This document shows positions 1-8,638 of a stretch of 16,359 nucleotides of DNA, piece by piece (position 1 is the stretch's first letter; each line of letters opens with the position of its first letter). The stretch is from the NCBI GenBank assembly GCA_013331625.1, contig DUGC01000085.1, positions 1 to 16,359 on the forward strand, written 5' to 3'. The position numbers were made by a program, and so were the translations under genes. Origin of the DNA: Candidatus Iainarchaeum sp. (GTDB lineage: Archaea; Iainarchaeota; Iainarchaeia; Iainarchaeales; Iainarchaeaceae). The notes under the pieces were generated by a model. The model made no database searches. It had not been told where the DNA came from and saw only the letters and a list, made by a program, of their open reading frames with translations.

Positions 1-1005
1 CGTGATTTTTACCTTCGAGCCTTTGAGGGCAATGAGATAGCCAAGGATAGCGGATTTTTCAGAACCTGAGGACCAGAGGGGCGCGTTCATGATTATTTCG
101 GAAGGCACTTTGTGCGTTGAGTAAAAGCGCGAAACGAACTCGGCAAAAACCCCATCATAATAATCAAAGCGGAACTCGCGGCGGCCCAAAATCACGCCTT
201 TTGAGATGGTGAACATTTCAATGAGACATGTGTCTCCGTTCGGGACAAGCGCCACCACATCCTGGTCATAATTTTTAACCAGCTCAACTTTCTGCCTCTC
301 CTCAATATGCAATATCGCCTCGATCTGCATGCGCTTTTCGAGGGCCTTCTCAAAGTTTAGTTCTGCTGAAGCTCCCTTCATCTCCTTTTCGAGTCTTTCA
401 ACAAGGCCCTTGCGCTCCCCTTTCAAAAACCCTTCCGCGCCTTTAACCTGCAGGCCATATTGCTCTTTTGTGACATTGTTAATGCACGGGGCGGTGCAGA
501 TCCCTATATGGTAGTTGAGGCATGCCCTCTTGGGCATCACGGCGCAGGTCCTTACCTTGAAGAGCTGCACGCAAAGGTTCATGAGCTCATTCCTTGCTGC
601 CCCGTCAACATACGGGCCGAAATACTTTCCGTCCTGCAATACTTTGCGCGTTGTAAGGATGCGCGGGAACTCCTCCCCTGAGAGCTTGATATATGCAAAA
701 GCCTTTGAATCCTTGAGGTCAATGTTGTATTTTGGCTGGAGCTTTTTCACAAGGTTGCTCTCCAACAGCAGCGCCTCAACCTCATTATCAACAACAAACC
801 ACTCGATCTGCCTGATCTGCCCGACCATTGCCGCTATGCGGGGAAAATGGTTCTTGTTTGTAAAATAACTTGAAACCCTTTTTTTGAGGCATTTTGCCTT
901 CCCTATGTAGAGCAGGCCATTGTTTTCTGCGCGGAACAGATACACTCCGGGATCTATGGGAATTGCCTTGTAATCGGGTTTGCGGCCTTTTTCCAGATAG
1001 ATCAT
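1..1005 (-). CDS. uvrC: UvrC, excinuclease ABC subunit C (5' part, runs off left edge)
   Basis: Nuclease subunit of the UvrABC nucleotide excision repair system, which incises DNA on both sides of a lesion after UvrB loading. The first 335 residues are present. An N-terminal GIY-YIG domain has GVY at 20-22 and YIG at 33-35; Tyr33, Arg43 and Glu82 match the known catalytic positions. Cys154, Cys162, Cys170 and Cys174 match the cysteine pattern that binds an iron-sulfur cluster in bacterial UvrC. A UVR (UvrB-binding) motif lies at about 203-235, and the start of the RNase H-like C-terminal nuclease region follows. The ATG overlaps the uvrA stop as ATGA, so translation is probably coupled. The helix-hairpin-helix C-terminus is outside the window. 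The frame is open to the edge with no sign of decay. Confidence 0.97.
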   Translation of the reverse strand, partial: MIYLEKGRKPDYKAIPIDPGVYLFRAENNGLLYIGKAKCLKKRVSSYFTNKNHFPRIAAMVGQIRQIEWFVVDNEVEALLLESNLVKKLQPKYNIDLKDSKAFAYIKLSGEEFPRILTTRKVLQDGKYFGPYVDGAARNELMNLCVQLFKVRTCAVMPKRACLNYHIGICTAPCINNVTKEQYGLQVKGAEGFLKGERKGLVERLEKEMKGASAELNFEKALEKRMQIEAILHIEERQKVELVKNYDQDVVALVPNGDTCLIEMFTISKGVILGRREFRFDYYDGVFAEFVSRFYSTHKVPSEIIMNAPLWSSGSEKSAILGYLIALKGSKVKIT

Positions 1006-3971
1006 CCAATTACCTTTGGATTTGGCGGCTTTTCACCCTTGCTTTGGGCAGTTATCTTTTGGGCACCGTCAGGCACCATCACTTTTTTCAAATACTGGCC
1101 GGTATAAGAGTTGCGCACTTCCACCACATGCTCCGGAGTGCCGCCTGCAATGAGCGCCCCTCCGCCATCCCCGCCTTCAGGGCCAAGATCAATGATATGG
1201 TCGCATGACTTTATCACATCAAGGTTATGCTCTATTACATAAACCGTGTTCCCCTTGTCAACAAGCCTGTTGAGGACCCCGATAAGCCTTGACACGTCCT
1301 CAAAGTGCAGCCCCGTAGTCGGCTCATCGAGCATGTAAACAGTGTTTCCGCGCTTTTGCTTTGCAAGCTCGCGCGTGATCTTGACCCGCTGTGACTCCCC
1401 GCCCGAAAGCGTGGTGGAGCTCTGCCCGAGCTTTATGTAACCAAGCCCCACATCCACCAAAGTCTGCAGCTTGCGGCTGATCATGAAGTGGTTTTGGAAA
1501 AACGCGAGTGCCTCCTCAGCACTCATGTCAAGCACATCAGCTATGCTCTTGCCCTTGAATAATATTTCAAGCGTTTCCTTGTTGTAGCGCTTCCCCCTGC
1601 ACTCCGAGCATTCAACATACACATCAGGCAGGAAATTCATCTCTATTTTTATCACTCCGTCCCCTGTGCATGCCTCGCACCTGCCGCCCTTCACATTGAA
1701 CGAGAACCTCCCTTCGCGGTATCCGCGCGCCTTCGCTTCCCGCGTTGAAGCGAAAATGAACCGGATATCATCAAAGAGCTTGGTGTAGGTTGCAGGGTTC
1801 GAACGCGGCGTCTTGCCGATCGGGTCCTGGTCAATCACAGTCACATTCCTCACATTGTCAGGGACAATAACCTGCCGGTGCTTTCCAATCCTCTCGCCCT
1901 GGAGGCCAAAGTGCTTTTTTAGGCAGGGCACAAGCGTCTGGTTCATCAATGTGGATTTCCCTGACCCTGATACCCCTGTTATTGCACAGAGCACCTGAGT
2001 TGGAAGCTCCACGTGCAGGTTGCGCAGGTTGTTCTCCTGACAGCCCATCAGGCTAATGTGGCTTGCAGGCTTCCTCCTCCTGTCAGGCACCCCGATTTTC
2101 CTCTTTCCGCAAAGGTATTTTCCGGTCAGGCTCTTCTCGCTTTGGGCTATCTCTTCAGGAGTACCACTCGCAACAACATGGCCCCCGTGCACCCCTGCAC
2201 CCGGCCCCATGTCAATAATATAATCGGCGCTGGCAATGGTTTCCTCGTCATGCTCGACGACAATGAGGGTGTTGCCCACATCGCGCAGCCGCTTTAATGT
2301 CCTAATGAGCTTGTCATTGTCGCGCTGGTGCAAACCTATAGAAGGCTCATCAAGGATGTACAGGACGCCCATGAGGTTCGACCCTATCTGCGTTGCAAGC
2401 CTGATCCTTTGCGCCTCCCCCCCTGAAAGGGTGCGCGCTGAGCGCGATAGCGTTAAGTATCCGAGGCCAACGTTTTTCAAAAAACCGAGCCGCTCGCGTA
2501 TTTCCTTTAGCACCTGCTTTGCGATATAGCGCTCCTTCTCATTGAGCTTCCCATCAACATTTGCAAAGAAATCCACTGCCGAAAGGATGCCCATATCAGT
2601 TACGTCAATTATGGATTTTCCGTCAATTTGCACCGCAAGCACGTTCTCCTTGAGCCGTTTTCCATTGCACTCCTCGCAAGGCTCCGACATCATGTACTTT
2701 TCTATTTCCTCCTTGCGCCAGTCAGATTCGGTCTGCTTGTAAAGGCGCATAGTCTGCGGTATTATGCCTTCAAAGCCGTTTTGCATATTCATGGGGTAGC
2801 CGTTGCTCCAGCGGTAGTTTATCGGCTCTTTTGAGCCATAAAGCAGCACTTTCAGCTGCTTTTCAGACAGCTTTGAAATGGGGGTGAAAACGTCAAACCC
2901 GAACTTTTTCCCGACAGCCGCTATCTGCTGTGACCTCCATGTGTTGTCTGATTTTGAATAGAGGGCGATAGCGCCATCCATGACGCTCTTTGACTTGTCC
3001 GGAATTACCAGATCGGGGGATATCTGCATTATCTCGCCGATCCCATGGCACGAGGGACATGCCCCGAAAGGCGAATTGAACGAGAACATGCGCGGCTCAA
3101 GCGGCTCGAAAACAACATCCAAGTGGTTCGGGCACGCCCCGTAAGTTGAGTAAATAGTCTCACCCTTCCCGCGCTCAAGTTCCTTGAGCCCCTTTTTGCC
3201 TTTGGAATTTGCTTTCTTTGCCATTGCAGCTGCTGCGTCCGCAGCTTTCTGGTCCAGCACGACCAACACGCCCTTGCCGACATGCAATGCATGGTCAACA
3301 GCTTCCGCAACCCTCTGGCGCTCATCAGCACTGATTGCAATGGTGTCGACGACAGCCTCAATCCAGTGCTTTTCATAGCGCGTGAGCTTCACCTCATCCC
3401 TGATTTTTTGCGAATCATAAATTTTCTCGTCCGCGCGTATTTTTGCAAACCCTTCGCGCCTGAGCTCATCAAACACCTGCTCATAAGTGCCCTTCATGCC
3501 GCGCACAAGTGGCGCAAGGATTGTTATTGTCTTCCCCTCCTCGGCCATTATGAGGTTTGTGATATTCTGTGCCGTCTGCGGCTTTATGGGTGAGGAGCAC
3601 TTGGGACAGTGCATCACGCCGATGCGCGCAAAAAGCAGGCGAAGGTAATCATAAATTTCAGTCACCGTGCCAACAGTTGATCGCGGGTTTTTGGATGTCG
3701 TTTTCTGCTCAATGGAGATTGCAGGCGAGAGGCCGTCGATCGAATCGACATCAGGCTTGTTCATAAGGCCCAGAAACTGCCTTGCGTAAGCTGAAAGGCT
3801 CTCGACATAGCGCCTTTGCCCCTCGGCATAAATCGTGTCGAATGCAAGCGTTGATTTGCCCGAGCCTGAAAGCCCCGTGATCACTATGAGCTTGTTGCGC
3901 GGCAGCTCGACATCTATGTTTTTGAGGTTGTGCTCCCTTGCGCCCCTGACAATAATGGAATCCATCGCCAT
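1002..3971 (-). CDS. uvrA: UvrA, excinuclease ABC subunit A
   Basis: DNA-damage recognition ATPase of nucleotide excision repair; dimerises, binds lesions and loads UvrB. With this start it is 989 aa, slightly longer than E. coli UvrA (940). Two ABC ATPase halves are complete: Walker [10 protein letters not shown] at about 33-41 and GVSGSGKST at about 666-674; LSGGE signatures at about 515 and 855; Walker B LDEPS at about 540 and LDEPT at about 881. Zinc-binding pairs are CPNH/CPSC (280-308) and CEAC/CSEC (765-791); the His in the first pair also occurs in other UvrAs. A Lys/Ala-rich insertion lies near 245-270. ATG 3971 was chosen because GGTG sits 5 bases upstream; ATG 3965 matches the E. 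coli N-terminus and ATG 3989 is also in frame. It lies about 40 bases after uvrB and overlaps uvrC by 4 bases. Confidence 0.97.
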   Translation of the reverse strand: MAMDSIIVRGAREHNLKNIDVELPRNKLIVITGLSGSGKSTLAFDTIYAEGQRRYVESLSAYARQFLGLMNKPDVDSIDGLSPAISIEQKTTSKNPRSTVGTVTEIYDYLRLLFARIGVMHCPKCSSPIKPQTAQNITNLIMAEEGKTITILAPLVRGMKGTYEQVFDELRREGFAKIRADEKIYDSQKIRDEVKLTRYEKHWIEAVVDTIAISADERQRVAEAVDHALHVGKGVLVVLDQKAADAAAAMAKKANSKGKKGLKELERGKGETIYSTYGACPNHLDVVFEPLEPRMFSFNSPFGACPSCHGIGEIMQISPDLVIPDKSKSVMDGAIALYSKSDNTWRSQQIAAVGKKFGFDVFTPISKLSEKQLKVLLYGSKEPINYRWSNGYPMNMQNGFEGIIPQTMRLYKQTESDWRKEEIEKYMMSEPCEECNGKRLKENVLAVQIDGKSIIDVTDMGILSAVDFFANVDGKLNEKERYIAKQVLKEIRERLGFLKNVGLGYLTLSRSARTLSGGEAQRIRLATQIGSNLMGVLYILDEPSIGLHQRDNDKLIRTLKRLRDVGNTLIVVEHDEETIASADYIIDMGPGAGVHGGHVVASGTPEEIAQSEKSLTGKYLCGKRKIGVPDRRRKPASHISLMGCQENNLRNLHVELPTQVLCAITGVSGSGKSTLMNQTLVPCLKKHFGLQGERIGKHRQVIVPDNVRNVTVIDQDPIGKTPRSNPATYTKLFDDIRFIFASTREAKARGYREGRFSFNVKGGRCEACTGDGVIKIEMNFLPDVYVECSECRGKRYNKETLEILFKGKSIADVLDMSAEEALAFFQNHFMISRKLQTLVDVGLGYIKLGQSSTTLSGGESQRVKITRELAKQKRGNTVYMLDEPTTGLHFEDVSRLIGVLNRLVDKGNTVYVIEHNLDVIKSCDHIIDLGPEGGDGGGALIAGGTPEHVVEVRNSYTGQYLKKVMVPDGAQKITAQSKGEKPPNPKVIG

Positions 3972-4011
3972 ACCGACACCAAAATACACATGATAATGAA
4001 CTAATAAAAAA

Positions 4012-6015
4012 TCATTTTTTGCCTTTTGCAGGATTTTTCAATGCCTTTTCCGCTTTTGCCTCAGCTTTCCAGTTATTTTCAGCTTCCAGCTGCGCTAACG
4101 AGCTTTTCAGGTTTTCAAGAGCGTCCCGCAGCCTTATCGCATTCTCAAAATCAAGCTCTTCAGCGCAGCGCCTCATGCCAGCATCAAGCTCTGCAATTTT
4201 CCTTTGCACATCAGCTTTTGCCATGTGCTTTACGCCCCTGACATCGCGGCCCTTGTTCGCAACCGCCTTGATCACGGGCATCGGGGTTATTCCATTAACC
4301 TTGTTGAATGCGATCTGATCCTCCCTGCGCTTCCTTGTCTTTGCAACAGCCCCTGCAATCGATTTTGTCATAACATCAGCATAGAGTATCACGCGCCCGT
4401 TGAGGTTCCTTGCCGCCCTGCCGATAGTCTGGATGAGGCTGCGCTCATCGCGCAAAAACCCTTCCTTGTCGGCGTCCAGGATGCATATCAGGCTCACTTC
4501 CGGCAAATCAAGGCCTTCGCGCAAAAGGTTTATTCCCACAAGGACATCAAACTCCCCCGAACGCAGCTGGCGGATCAGCTCGATGCGCTCAAGGCTCTCT
4601 ATTTCAGAGTGCATGTAGCGCACCTTGATGCCTTCCTTTGCCAAAAAGTCCGTGAGGTCCTCGGCCATGCGCTTTGTAAGTGTTGTGATCAGCACGCGCT
4701 CCCCCTGCCCGGTGGTTTTGTGGATTTGCGCAATCATATCCTTTACCTGCCCTTCAATCGGCCGCACCTCTACAATGGGGTCCAGAAGGCCCGTGGGGCG
4801 GATAATGAGCTCCACGACCTGCCCCGAACTTTGCAGTTCATACTCTGCAGGGGTGGCAGAAACAAACACGACATGGCTTAAAAACTTTTCAAACTCATCA
4901 AATTTCAGCGGCCTGTTGTCAAAAGCGCACGGCAGCCTGAAGCCGAAATCGACAAGGTTCTTCTTTCTTGAATAATCGCCGTTGTACATAGCCCTTGCCT
5001 GCGGGATCGTCTGGTGGCTCTCATCAATGATGAGCAAAAAGTCATCTTTGGGGAAGTAATTAAGGAGCACTGAAGGGGGAGTTCCTGCCGGCCTGCCGTC
5101 AAAGTGGCGCGAATAATTCTCAATCCCCGAGCAATACCCCATCTCCTGCAGCATCTCAAGGTCATATCTCACCCTTCGCGCAAGCCTTTCGGACTCAAGC
5201 GGCCCGAGGGATGGAAGGTGCTCTGCGAGCTCCTGCTTAATTGCTTCAATTGCCCGCTGCTGCTTTTCCTGCGGCACCACATACTGCCTTGCCGGGAAGA
5301 GCTGGCAGCTCTCGAGCGAATTGAGCAAAGTTGCATTCAGCGGCTCGATTTCGGAAATCCTTGCAGCCGCATTCCCCTCAAGCTCGATCCTGATGATGTT
5401 CTTGTCGTATGCAGGGATCACATCAATGACATCCCCGCGCACGCGGAACCTCCCCGGCTCAATCACAGTGTCGCTGCGCTCATACTGCATGTCAACGAGC
5501 TTTTTTATGAGCCCTGAGCGCGAGGCTTTTTCCCCCCTCTTCACAGAAATCGCCATTCCCGAAAAATCACGCGGGTCACCGATCCCGTAAATGCAGGAAA
5601 TTGAAGCAACGACAATGACGTCATTGCGCAAGAGAAGGCTAGATACCGCATGCAGCCGGAACTTTTCAATCTCCTCATTCACTGTTGCCTCCTTTTCTAT
5701 ATATAAGTCGCTTGTGGGCAGGTAGCTTTCAGGCTGGTAATAATCATAATAGGAGATGAAGTATTCCACCCTGTTTTTCGGGAAAAGTTCCTTTAGCTCC
5801 GTGTAGAGCTGGGCTGCGAGGGTCTTGTTGTGAGCAAGGACCAGCGTGGGCTTTTGGACCTTTTCTATAAGGTTTGCCATCACGAAAGTTTTTCCTGACC
5901 CAGTGATTCCGAGCAGCGTCTGGCGCGGGTATTTGTAGAACCCTTCCGTAAGCTTTTTGATAGCTTCGGGCTGCCCGCCAGCAGGTTTGAACGGAGAAAC
6001 AAGCTCGAATTTCAT
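4012..6015 (-). CDS. uvrB: UvrB, excinuclease ABC subunit B
   Basis: Central helicase-like subunit of nucleotide excision repair: receives the lesion from UvrA, verifies it with a beta-hairpin and recruits UvrC. At 667 aa it is full length (E. coli 673). Visible motifs: Walker A GITGSGKT at 36-43; the Tyr-rich beta-hairpin at 89-100 (YYDYYQPESYLP); DESH box at 331-334; SAT at 386-388; the RPTGLLDP segment at 406-413; motif VI IGRAARN at 531-537; and a C-terminal UVR domain at about 605-639, which pairs with the UVR motif of UvrC. The tail after 645 is Lys/Ala-rich. It is the first gene of the uvrBAC operon. The start is unambiguous, with a TATA-like box 26 bases upstream. Confidence 0.98.
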   Translation of the reverse strand: MKFELVSPFKPAGGQPEAIKKLTEGFYKYPRQTLLGITGSGKTFVMANLIEKVQKPTLVLAHNKTLAAQLYTELKELFPKNRVEYFISYYDYYQPESYLPTSDLYIEKEATVNEEIEKFRLHAVSSLLLRNDVIVVASISCIYGIGDPRDFSGMAISVKRGEKASRSGLIKKLVDMQYERSDTVIEPGRFRVRGDVIDVIPAYDKNIIRIELEGNAAARISEIEPLNATLLNSLESCQLFPARQYVVPQEKQQRAIEAIKQELAEHLPSLGPLESERLARRVRYDLEMLQEMGYCSGIENYSRHFDGRPAGTPPSVLLNYFPKDDFLLIIDESHQTIPQARAMYNGDYSRKKNLVDFGFRLPCAFDNRPLKFDEFEKFLSHVVFVSATPAEYELQSSGQVVELIIRPTGLLDPIVEVRPIEGQVKDMIAQIHKTTGQGERVLITTLTKRMAEDLTDFLAKEGIKVRYMHSEIESLERIELIRQLRSGEFDVLVGINLLREGLDLPEVSLICILDADKEGFLRDERSLIQTIGRAARNLNGRVILYADVMTKSIAGAVAKTRKRREDQIAFNKVNGITPMPVIKAVANKGRDVRGVKHMAKADVQRKIAELDAGMRRCAEELDFENAIRLRDALENLKSSLAQLEAENNWKAEAKAEKALKNPAKGKK

Positions 6016-6017
6016 AA

Positions 6018-6046
6018 CACCTATCTAGGCCGCGATGCTTTTAAAC
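6018..6046 (-). promoter_or_regulatory. Promoter of the uvrBAC operon
   Basis: On the minus strand TTTAAAAG (6038-6045) is centred about 26 bases before the uvrB ATG at 6015. That fits an archaeal TATA box driving a leaderless transcript. An AGGTG Shine-Dalgarno-like run (about 6020-6024) also precedes the ATG, so a slightly longer leader cannot be excluded. No clear damage-responsive operator was seen. Confidence 0.5.
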
Positions 6047-6060
6047 AAAACGAGAGGTCA

Positions 6061-6080
6061 TTGCCGGTTCGGCGCGGCAA
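6061..6080 (-). terminator. Possible hairpin terminator after the methyltransferase gene
   Basis: Perfect 6-bp inverted repeat TTGCCG/CGGCAA with an 8-base loop, 7 bases after the methyltransferase stop and just upstream of the uvrB promoter. A T-rich stretch lies on the 5' side in the minus-strand transcript (TTTATTTT), not the 3' side, so this is not a classical intrinsic terminator. Confidence 0.3.
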
Positions 6081-6087
6081 AATAAAT

Positions 6088-6843
6088 TTACCTGACACAA
6101 ACATAGGTGTAAAAGTCCGCTTTCGGATTGAATCCGGCCCTGTAATCCGAATACCTCTCAGCAGACCGAAAGCCCGCTGCCCTGATCTCTTCCAGCAGCT
6201 CATTGCGCTTGAAAGGATAGAGTTCAAGGCAGGATTTCGCCCCATCACGGCTGTCGGTGTACTGCATCACCACTTTGCGCGGCCCGATCTTTACTGGGAT
6301 CCCCTGCACTTTTGTTCCGCAATATACATACTTGCCGCTATAGCGGAAATTGCCTGCCAGTATTTCCTTTTTGCAATCAAGCATGTACTGGTAGTTGCGC
6401 TCATCAATTATCAGGATCCCGCCCTTGCGCAAAACCAGCTTGAAATTTTCCAGTGTTTTGATCCTGTCGGATTTCCTGAAAAGGTGCGTGAGGGAATTGC
6501 CAAGGCAGAGCACGGCATCAAAGCGCCCCTGATCGAAATGGCGGTGCAAATCGCGCCAGTCAAATGTAGTAATGTCCAATTTGAGGTTGTAGCGCCGCGC
6601 ATTCGCGCGCGCCTTCTTTATGAATTCATGTGAAAACTCGTTGCTCACAACCTCAAAGCCCTCACGGAGCAGGAAAATGGAATCGCACCCATCGCCAAGG
6701 CACGATTGGAATACCCTCTGGCAATTGTGCCGCCCAAGCATGCGCGGCAGAAACCCGTTCTCCCCCTTGCGCCTCTTCCCCCAGTTTATAAAATCGGCCC
6801 AGTGGTCCACGAATGCAGCAGTATAGCCAGCCTTTTTTTCCAT
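6088..6843 (-). CDS. Class I SAM-dependent methyltransferase, glycine N-methyltransferase-like
   Basis: Predicted soluble methyltransferase of 251 aa with a Rossmann fold. The layout resembles glycine/sarcosine N-methyltransferases: a degenerate glycine-rich motif I (SCLGDGCDS, where the family has ACGTGVDS), then the family-like strings FDAVLCLGNSLTHL and GGILIIDERNYQYML. Residues after motif I (LLREGFEVV) also match that family. The acceptor substrate is not proven; glycine or another small amine is inferred from resemblance only. ATG 6843 is preferred: an AT-rich box (AATAATAAAAG on the plus strand, 6872-6882) lies about 34 bases upstream and GGTTGGC directly precedes it. An in-frame TTG at 6873 would add 10 residues. 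The gene is divergent from the first Lrp gene and upstream of, but probably separate from, uvrB. Confidence 0.8.
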   Translation of the reverse strand: MEKKAGYTAAFVDHWADFINWGKRRKGENGFLPRMLGRHNCQRVFQSCLGDGCDSIFLLREGFEVVSNEFSHEFIKKARANARRYNLKLDITTFDWRDLHRHFDQGRFDAVLCLGNSLTHLFRKSDRIKTLENFKLVLRKGGILIIDERNYQYMLDCKKEILAGNFRYSGKYVYCGTKVQGIPVKIGPRKVVMQYTDSRDGAKSCLELYPFKRNELLEEIRAAGFRSAERYSDYRAGFNPKADFYTYVCVR

Positions 6844-6908
6844 GCCAACCAAAAGGATCTTCTTTTTTGCCAATAATAAAAGTTCTTTCCAAAAATTTTG
6901 ACAATAGG

Positions 6909-6933
6909 AAATATTTTATAGGAGAATTTTCCT
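6909..6933 (+). promoter_or_regulatory. Promoter and palindromic operator of the first tandem-Lrp gene
   Basis: AATATTTTATA (6909-6920) is centred about 24 bases before ATG 6939, predicting a leaderless transcript. Next to it AGGAGAATTTTCCT (6920-6933) is a 14-bp palindrome with one mismatched pair, lying between TATA box and start codon. That is where an autorepressing Lrp-type protein would block transcription. The TATA sequence is nearly symmetrical and could also serve the divergent methyltransferase gene. Confidence 0.5.
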
Positions 6934-6938
6934 AATTA

Positions 6939-7919
6939 ATGACATTTATGCCAGCACTACTGGACAAAAAGGATTACAGGATACTTGCCGCGCTTGATTT
7001 CGATGCAAGGATGCCCCTCTCAGAGCTCGCGAAAAAAACAGGCCTGAGCAAGCAGGCTGCTGACTACAGGATCAAATCAATGCTCAAGCATGACGTAATT
7101 GAGGGCTTTTATCCCCTTATCAACAGCCCCCTGCTCGGATATATCTACTGCCGCACATTCCTCCAGCTCAAATCCCTTACGCCACAGCAGGAGCAGGAAC
7201 TGCGAAAATACATCCTCACAAACAAGAGGCTCTTTTGGGCATTCTCTCTCGGGGGCACCTATGACTACCTCTTTGTCTATTGGGTGAGGAGCCTTTCGGA
7301 ATTTGAGGATGTCAATTTCGAACTTGCGGAAAAGTTCGGCCATATTATCATGAACAGCACTCAAAACGTAATAACCAATGTGATACATATGTCTCATAAG
7401 TGCCTTGCCGACAAAACCGAACCGGTCCGCTTCGACCTTTGCGAGCAGCGAAAAACCATCGACCTCGATGAAACCGACAGGAAAATACTCAGTTCCCTCG
7501 CCCTTGACGCTCGGCAATCACTTGTGGAGATTTCAAAAAAGTGCAACGTTGCCCCAAAGGTCGTTGCATACAGGATCAAAAAGCTCGAGGCTGGCAAAGT
7601 TATTGCAGGTTACAGGCCCATTATCAATTATGAAAAAATCGGCCTCACTTATTTCAAGGTCTTCCTCAACATCTCCCAGTGCAGCCACAAGGAGTTTTCA
7701 AAGCTGCAGTCACATCTCCTCTCCCATCCGAAGGTGATCTACCTCGTGCACGGGATATCAATGCCGGCAGACTTTGACATTGAGCTGCTGGCGGAATCCA
7801 GCACCGATTTCTTCGATTTCATGAAGGAGCTCAAAAACATTTTTCCGTCGCTCATAACAGACTACCAGTACCTCATCTACACAAAGACCCTCAAGGTGAA
7901 TTACGCGCCATTTTACTGA
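6939..7919 (+). CDS. Tandem Lrp/AsnC-family transcriptional regulator
   Basis: A 326-aa protein made of two Lrp/AsnC units in one chain. The first helix-turn-helix is at about 10-60 (DYRILAALDFDARMPLSELA..., then AADYRIKSMLKHDVIEGF) and the second at about 175-225 (ETDRKILSSLALDARQSLVEI..., then YRIKKLEAGKVIAGYRPII). Each is followed by an alpha/beta region of about 90-100 residues resembling the Lrp ligand-binding (RAM) domain. Bacterial Lrp is about 160 aa with one unit, so this is a double-length form. It probably binds DNA and senses a small molecule such as an amino acid; the ligand is unknown. An alternative start is ATG 6948. It is similar in plan to the regulator at 9886 and converges on the small membrane genes. 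Confidence 0.88.
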   Translation: MTFMPALLDKKDYRILAALDFDARMPLSELAKKTGLSKQAADYRIKSMLKHDVIEGFYPLINSPLLGYIYCRTFLQLKSLTPQQEQELRKYILTNKRLFWAFSLGGTYDYLFVYWVRSLSEFEDVNFELAEKFGHIIMNSTQNVITNVIHMSHKCLADKTEPVRFDLCEQRKTIDLDETDRKILSSLALDARQSLVEISKKCNVAPKVVAYRIKKLEAGKVIAGYRPIINYEKIGLTYFKVFLNISQCSHKEFSKLQSHLLSHPKVIYLVHGISMPADFDIELLAESSTDFFDFMKELKNIFPSLITDYQYLIYTKTLKVNYAPFY

Positions 7920-7984
7920 GATTATTTTCAAAGTGGCAAGCATAAACATCTATTCCCTCCATATGCGAACTCCAAGAATCTTTG

Positions 7985-8356
7985 TCAGAGGAAAATGTTC
8001 GCAAGAACGAGCGAGACCAGCCCTGTCACTGTGCTAATTACCAGCAGGTGGTTCTTGAGGCTTGGCGTGTTCTCCACAAATGTCAGGATCGCTATTTTGG
8101 AGATATAATACACGGAAATTATCTGCGCGCCTACAAAGCCCACTCCACTCAGCTCCCCAAAGTCATTCCAGAGCCAGAGGGCAAATGTCAGGAATATAAG
8201 CGCCCTGAAAAACATCTTCCCCCCAAAAAGGATATGCACTAAAAGCGAGAGGGCGAAAAGCCAGAAGAGGTTGGAGAGAAGGAAATTTACCACCCAGCCA
8301 AAATTGAGGCTCAAAAGGTTTCCAACAAATTCAAAAAACGTGCTCATGCGCTTCAC
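7985..8356 (-). CDS. Small integral membrane protein, unknown function
   Basis: Not recognised. A 123-aa very hydrophobic protein with about four predicted membrane segments (near residues 13-45, 48-65, 70-90 and 100-122). It starts with GTG at 8356, directly after the TAA of the upstream 58-aa gene; ATG 8347 would remove three residues (MKR). The stop/start contact and shared direction indicate one two-gene operon with translational coupling. Charged residues are few and no catalytic motif is visible, so a structural, channel or accessory role in the membrane is possible but unproven. It converges on the Lrp gene ending at 7919, leaving 65 bases with no obvious terminator. Confidence 0.75.
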   Translation of the reverse strand: MKRMSTFFEFVGNLLSLNFGWVVNFLLSNLFWLFALSLLVHILFGGKMFFRALIFLTFALWLWNDFGELSGVGFVGAQIISVYYISKIAILTFVENTPSLKNHLLVISTVTGLVSLVLANIFL

Positions 8357-8533
8357 TTAAAACCTATTGTATGTCGTCTCCATGAATGCAAGGAGAAACG
8401 CAACTACCATGCCGATCGGCGACACTATCGCATCCTTTAGAAAATCGATCCCGACGCCTTCGATAAAGAAGCTGCCGGCGTAAAATGCGGCAGTGATAAC
8501 AAGGGCATGGACTGCGTTCCTGAACAAAACCAT
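8357..8533 (-). CDS. 58-aa membrane protein, first gene of a two-gene operon
   Basis: A short open frame read directly from the sequence: starts MVLFRNAVHALVITAAFYAG and ends FMETTYNRF. It has two hydrophobic segments (about 7-24 and 38-51) joined by a short loop with GIDFLKDA. Coding is supported by three observations: a TATA-like box 26 bases before the ATG; a promoter module shared with the radical SAM gene at the same distance from the start; and a TAA that touches the GTG start of the next membrane gene. The function is unknown. It could form a complex with the 123-aa protein. No leader-peptide cleavage site or Cys-rich core typical of a modified peptide precursor was seen. Confidence 0.7.
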   Translation of the reverse strand: MVLFRNAVHALVITAAFYAGSFFIEGVGIDFLKDAIVSPIGMVVAFLLAFMETTYNRF

Positions 8534-8540
8534 ATATGAT

Positions 8541-8584
8541 CTGGCCCGGATTAAGTATATTTAATTTCTTTTCAATTTTTGACC
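8541..8584 (-). promoter_or_regulatory. Promoter/operator module, copy A (small membrane operon)
   Basis: On the minus strand, in order: GGTCAAAAAT, an A-rich stretch, the TATA-like TTAAATATA, and GGGCCAG ending 7 bases before ATG 8533. It matches copy B at 9798-9841 in 33 of 44 positions without gaps. The blocks GGTCAAAAAT, AATTAAATATA and GGGCCAG are identical. The TATA centre lies about 26 bases before the start codon. The flanking conserved blocks look like regulator-binding sites. Confidence 0.65.
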
Positions 8585-8589
8585 GGATT

Positions 8590-8630
8590 CAATAAAAAAG
8601 CAATAAAAAATACACAAAATGGCAATAAAA
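8590..8630 (-). terminator. T-rich terminator region after the radical SAM gene
   Basis: On the plus strand CAATAAAAAA occurs twice (8590-8599 and 8601-8610) and CAATAAAA once more (8623-8630). The minus-strand transcript leaving the radical SAM gene therefore meets repeated T4-T6 runs, as at archaeal terminators. The short repeats lie just upstream of copy A of the shared promoter, separating the two units. Confidence 0.5.
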
Positions 8631-8638
8631 TGCATTAT

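Noticed and set aside
4204..4881. A 225-aa plus-strand open frame inside uvrB.
   Set aside because: It lies wholly antisense to conserved UvrB motifs, has no promoter, and its composition is that of an antisense shadow frame.
6061..6633. A 190-aa plus-strand open frame opposite the methyltransferase.
   Set aside because: It is antisense to the recognised methyltransferase core; no independent start signal or family resemblance.
7920..7984. The short gap between the convergent Lrp and membrane genes, inspected for a terminator or small RNA.
   Set aside because: No hairpin or long T-run was found; it appears to be an ordinary convergent gap.
8590..8630. Three CAATAAAA repeats considered as a CRISPR-like or iteron array.
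   Set aside because: The units are too short and unevenly spaced, with no spacers; T-rich termination on the minus strand explains them better.
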